NCBI GenBank assembly: GCA_038502055.1
Contig: JAXRKN010000041.1
Coordinates: forward strand, 149,001 to 213,000
Length of the DNA: 64,000 bases
DNA from: Tanytarsus gracilentus
Lineage: Eukaryota; Arthropoda; Insecta; Diptera; Chironomidae
Reading direction: 5' to 3'
In this document: positions 63,001 to 64,000 of the stretch, piece after piece
How the letters are laid out: each line of letters opens with the position of its first letter
How positions within the stretch are numbered: position 1 is the first letter of the stretch
Program-made: the position numbers and the translations under genes
Notes under the pieces: generated by a model
The model's input: the letters and a program-made list of their open reading frames with translations, nothing else
What the model was told of the DNA's origin: nothing
Database searches by the model: none

Positions 63001-63593
63001 TTAAATTTTATTTGTATGAGGATTTTTTGAATTTTAACGGTAACATTTGGCCATGTCCCACGCAGGGCCATGACAAGTGCTCATCACCTTCAAACAAAAA
63101 TAGCAGTTTGAATTCTCTCTTTCCTTAAGTGAGAAAATATTTGGACTAAATTTTTTTCTCTCTCAGACATTACATTCTTTGAGTCTCACAAACACAGTAA
63201 ACGACTCCAGAAAATTGTATGATTAACGAAAACGCATACAGACGCGATCGAAAAAGACTCAATATACTATTGGGTTTGAGCACAAATTTCTATTGAATAG
63301 TGTTAACTTATAGGAATTATATTTGTTTTATTACTTTTCAAGAGTACTTTTCTAAGTAGTTTTGCACACCTAGGTGCAACTTATGTATTCTATTTGATTG
63401 TATCGTTTTATGCTCTTTAATCAATAAAAGATATGATTTATTTATTATAATCAGTTCTTCTTACCCTGTTATGTTCAAGGGCTGCAGCATTGTGTTCCTC
63501 TCGCTTTCCAAAGCAGCCTGTGCACTTATTCTTGTTAAATATATTGGGTGAAAACTTGCGGCATTCCGTAATGCCACGATTATTGCTCAACAT
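45051..63593 (-). CDS. osp: Outspread / MPRIP-like PH and coiled-coil protein
   Basis: Eleven exons: 63593-63465, 55947-55864, 54483-54418, 54272-54035, 53304-52703, 51542-48865, 47297-46148, 46027-45594, 45508-45451, 45383-45245 and 45187-45051. They give 1904 residues, all in phase. Exon 1 has CRKFSPNIFNKNKCTGCF, matching the start of MPRIP (M-RIP). Exons 2-4 form the first PH domain (KCGYLFVAP...RWQRRWFVLFDDGEL...KWWYNSLIQY). Exon 5 and the start of exon 6 form the second (SGWLLKEDHQGEWSKYWF...NRNYAFQLT / NIKKNWINALRN). The rest is mostly coiled coil, ending in the MPRIP-like KHRVEIERLLMEKEQALAEE and a short ELEI tail. Vertebrate MPRIP links RhoA/myosin phosphatase to actin, and insect osp is the homologue. 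Introns 1 (7.5 kb), 2, 5 and 6 are filled with repeats. Confidence 0.9.
47330..47510 (+). repeat. GTAACCCACG repeat in osp intron 6
   Basis: GCGTAACCCACACAAAGTATGG...CTTATATGCTCATTTTTCTG...AGAGACTTCGGGTTTTCCAG matches the family seen at 10171 and 55570. It is truncated by the following retroposon. Confidence 0.6.
47520..47755 (+). mobile_element. Retroposon-like fragment ending in (AATC)n
   Basis: The body CTGAGGGGACGTCTGCC...ACGGGCGCGTCTATCCTGG is followed by a 3' tail of ATCAATCAATCAATCAATC. The same body, reversed and with (GATA)n or (GATT)n at the left, occurs at 47949, 56368 and 60331. A variable simple-repeat tail at one end is typical of target-primed retrotransposition. Confidence 0.65.
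47949..48395 (-). mobile_element. Retroposon-like copy with (GATA)n end in osp intron 6
   Basis: From GATAGATAGATAGATAGAT rightward: GAGGTAGCGACACAGG, CTCTTAAGATTTCTCC, GGCGTCCCCGCGGGAATCGCC, CGGCAATGAGAACATACG and CACAGTCTTGTAGTCGCTC. Read on the minus strand the simple repeat is the 3' tail. No coding frame of useful length was found. Confidence 0.7.
48540..48760 (+). repeat. GC-rich repeat fragment in osp intron 6
   Basis: CCCCGGGGATTCCCCGTC and ACTGAGAAATTTGCGTACCG...GGGCACCCACTTGG resemble the end of the 3641 and 18575 repeats. Similar CCCCGGGGATTG occurs near 44583. Confidence 0.5.
51743..52680 (+). mobile_element. AGCTCCGC element in osp intron 5 (best-preserved copy)
   Basis: It begins ATTATAGCTCCGCTATATAT and ends GCGGAGCTATTGGAAATGGC...GCAGACCCATCTTGTT. 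The unique left half is nearly identical to 21672-22060. About four well-conserved ~118-bp repeats follow, with GGCTTCATGTATGTCGTTGA, ATCAGGAATCGATTGA and GAATGTCCATCATGGTCG. It lies antisense to osp and inside the second PH domain's intron. Confidence 0.8.
54931..55460. mobile_element. 530-bp hAT-like MITE with 8-bp duplication and dense GGCTAA motifs
   Basis: Inverted ends CAGGGGTTTAAGTCG and CGACTTAAACCCCTG are flanked by CTCAAAAC at 54923-54930 and 55461-55468. The interior repeats short AGCCGA/TCGGCT and GGCTCTGACCG units many times. It lies in osp intron 2. A partial relative is at 36170-36630. Confidence 0.88.
55570..55850 (+). repeat. GTAACCCACG-type repeat in osp intron 2
   Basis: GCAACCCACGAAGTGGTGTAAC...TATTTCCGTCCGTCC...CAGCTAGAGATTTCGGG matches the family. 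The right part, to about 55850, shows no resemblance I can name. Confidence 0.6.
56368..56940 (-). mobile_element. Retroposon-like copy with (GATT)n end in osp intron 1
   Basis: It starts with GATTGATTGATTGATTGC, then GGAGCGACGCAGAACTT, GGGCGTCCCCTCAGGAATCG, CAACACACATCTTGAAAA and the shared right part ACTGGCCCACCCAC...TCCATCTAATCTAGTCG. The last matches 60850-60965. The two short open frames at 56677-56900 fall in it and are not genes. Confidence 0.7.
57060..57310. repeat. ~120-bp tandem repeat, second site
   Basis: About two units with CTCTTTAACTCAATCTACG or CTCTCTGACTGAATCTACG, CCTCTATTCAAA and CCCCTGGCTAAGTAAATTAA match the array at 29430-29810. Confidence 0.7.
57311..59178. other. osp intron 1, mixed decayed repeats
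   Basis: It contains a diverged retroposon-like stretch (about 57700-57900, GGACGGACGCAACC...GCGATCGAACAACCCCC) and GTAACCCACG-family fragments (57640-57665, 58465-58500). The rest is unassigned AT-rich sequence with no gene. Confidence 0.45.
59179..59440 (-). mobile_element. Truncated inverted AGCTCCGC element in osp intron 1
   Basis: It starts AACAAGATGGGGGTGCAAAC...CCAATAGCTCCGC, jumps to GCCAAAACCCGATCTTTAGC and ends near TCGCCAGTTTGTAGT. The ~118-bp repeat array is lost. Confidence 0.7.
59600..60010 (+). repeat. Dispersed repeat shared with gek intron 9
   Basis: CAAGCCGCCCGTAGCTCTG...TTTCGAGTATACTACGAGC...TATCTGCTCTAAATATATTT and AGCGTTATAAGTTACATTGC match stretches at 37530-37670, 39050-39520 and 30530-30580. 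It looks like an older element with no coding frame. Confidence 0.55.
60331..60990 (-). mobile_element. Longest retroposon-like copy, (GATA)n end, osp intron 1
   Basis: GATAGATAGATAGATAGAT is followed by GAGGTAGCACGCTGGGG, ACGCGCCCGTTTTAATTTCC, AGCAGGCGTCCCCACGGG, TCCGGCAATGAGAACATACG, CACAGTCTTGTAGTCGCTC and TCCATCTAATCTAGTCG. This copy joins the parts seen separately at 47520-47755, 47949-48395 and 56368-56940. The 89-codon frame at 60379-60648 overlaps it and was not recognised as reverse transcriptase or any other family. Confidence 0.7.
60991..62911. other. osp intron 1, no gene seen
   Basis: AT-rich sequence. A second decayed retroposon piece (GTATACAGTCTTGTGGTCAC...GTGTTTCCAACT) is at about 61040-61120, and CTTAAGATTTCTCTTAAGAATAGA recurs near 62366. 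Nothing else was recognised. Confidence 0.45.
62912..63066 (+). mobile_element. CCTGCGTG-family MITE in osp intron 1
   Basis: The core GGCCATGAAAACCGTTGGGG...GTATACAATTGTCTATTG...CATGTCCCACGCAGG matches 10485-10646. The flanks ACCATGAC and GCCATGAC look like an 8-bp duplication with one change. The leftmost terminal bases are missing. Confidence 0.8.
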
Positions 63594-64000
63594 TGTTATT
63601 TAATCAATAATTGATTTTTTGAACACTTAATGAAATTTCTTCTTATTGCCACTCAACTTTTATCCACAAAACGTATTTTTTTCCACAAATGCGCTCATTA
63701 CTATGTCTTCAATTGATCCTAGTTTTTTAATTTTTTTTTGCTCCGTATGAAAAGAGTCATTAAAGAATTTTTTTCACTCACTCACTTGATGCTCTATTAA
63801 TTAAAAACCAATAAAACAACTAAGTTTGTATGAAAGTAATTTTGTTTTTCTTTCATTCGCACTCACATTTTTAGTCAGTGAGTACGCGGTAATGGGGTTT
63901 TTGATAATAATTTCTCAAGCTATTTTGTATAATCCTCTCCTTTCTTTCTTTCTCTCGTTCAGTGATTCCATCTTGTATATACATTTCACCTCTTTTTTTG
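63594..64000. other. osp upstream sequence at the right edge
   Basis: It should contain the osp 5' UTR and promoter. There is a TTTCTTTCTTTCTCTCG tract near 63942-63958, GA-rich on the transcribed strand, but nothing decisive. No other gene was seen. Confidence 0.4.

Overview
This window looks like nuclear DNA of an insect, most likely a lower (nematoceran) fly. The reasons are very AT-rich intergenic DNA, short GT-AG introns, and gene families typical of Diptera: dpr immunoglobulin proteins, a ZAD-type zinc-finger protein, genghis khan and outspread. The species was not identified. Exon chains were assembled by hand from splice signals, reading phase and family similarity. Every full-length model closes in frame.

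Layout. 1-7.1 kb (minus): two tandem dpr-family genes. Copy A (4213-7047) is complete in 9 exons. Copy B (465-1083) shows only its first Ig domain and runs off the left edge. 7.1-12.2 kb: no gene recognised, several repeats. 12.2-13.7 kb: RpL21 (minus) and mitochondrial mRpL48 (plus) diverge from a roughly 330-bp promoter region. 13.9-18.2 kb (minus): Set2, the H3K36 methyltransferase, tail-to-tail with mRpL48. 19.2-28.9 kb (plus): a 14-exon ZAD/C2H2 gene predicted at about 2045 residues, built of seven repeated three-finger modules. 28.9-32.3 kb: repeats and a foldback element. 32.4-41.9 kb (plus): gek/MRCK kinase in 12 exons. 41.9-45.0 kb: intergenic, with a MITE and a hAT transposase remnant. 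45.1-63.6 kb (minus): outspread/MPRIP homologue in 11 exons, with large repeat-filled introns.

The genes do not form a pathway. Set2, RpL21 and mRpL48 are housekeeping genes with compact, repeat-free structure. gek (Cdc42 effector kinase) and outspread (PH/coiled-coil actin-myosin adaptor family) both concern the actin cytoskeleton. The dpr genes encode neuronal cell-surface recognition proteins.

Mobile DNA falls into recognisable families: an unclassified element with about 118-bp internal repeats (full copies in introns of three genes), two foldback elements with arms of about 430 bp, hAT-like MITEs with 8-bp target duplications (one nested in another), a TA-flanked MITE, and a retroposon-like family ending in GATA/AATC simple repeats. 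The points most worth a second look are the modular zinc-finger gene, two of its introns that match each other and a non-genic repeat, and two GC-AG introns.
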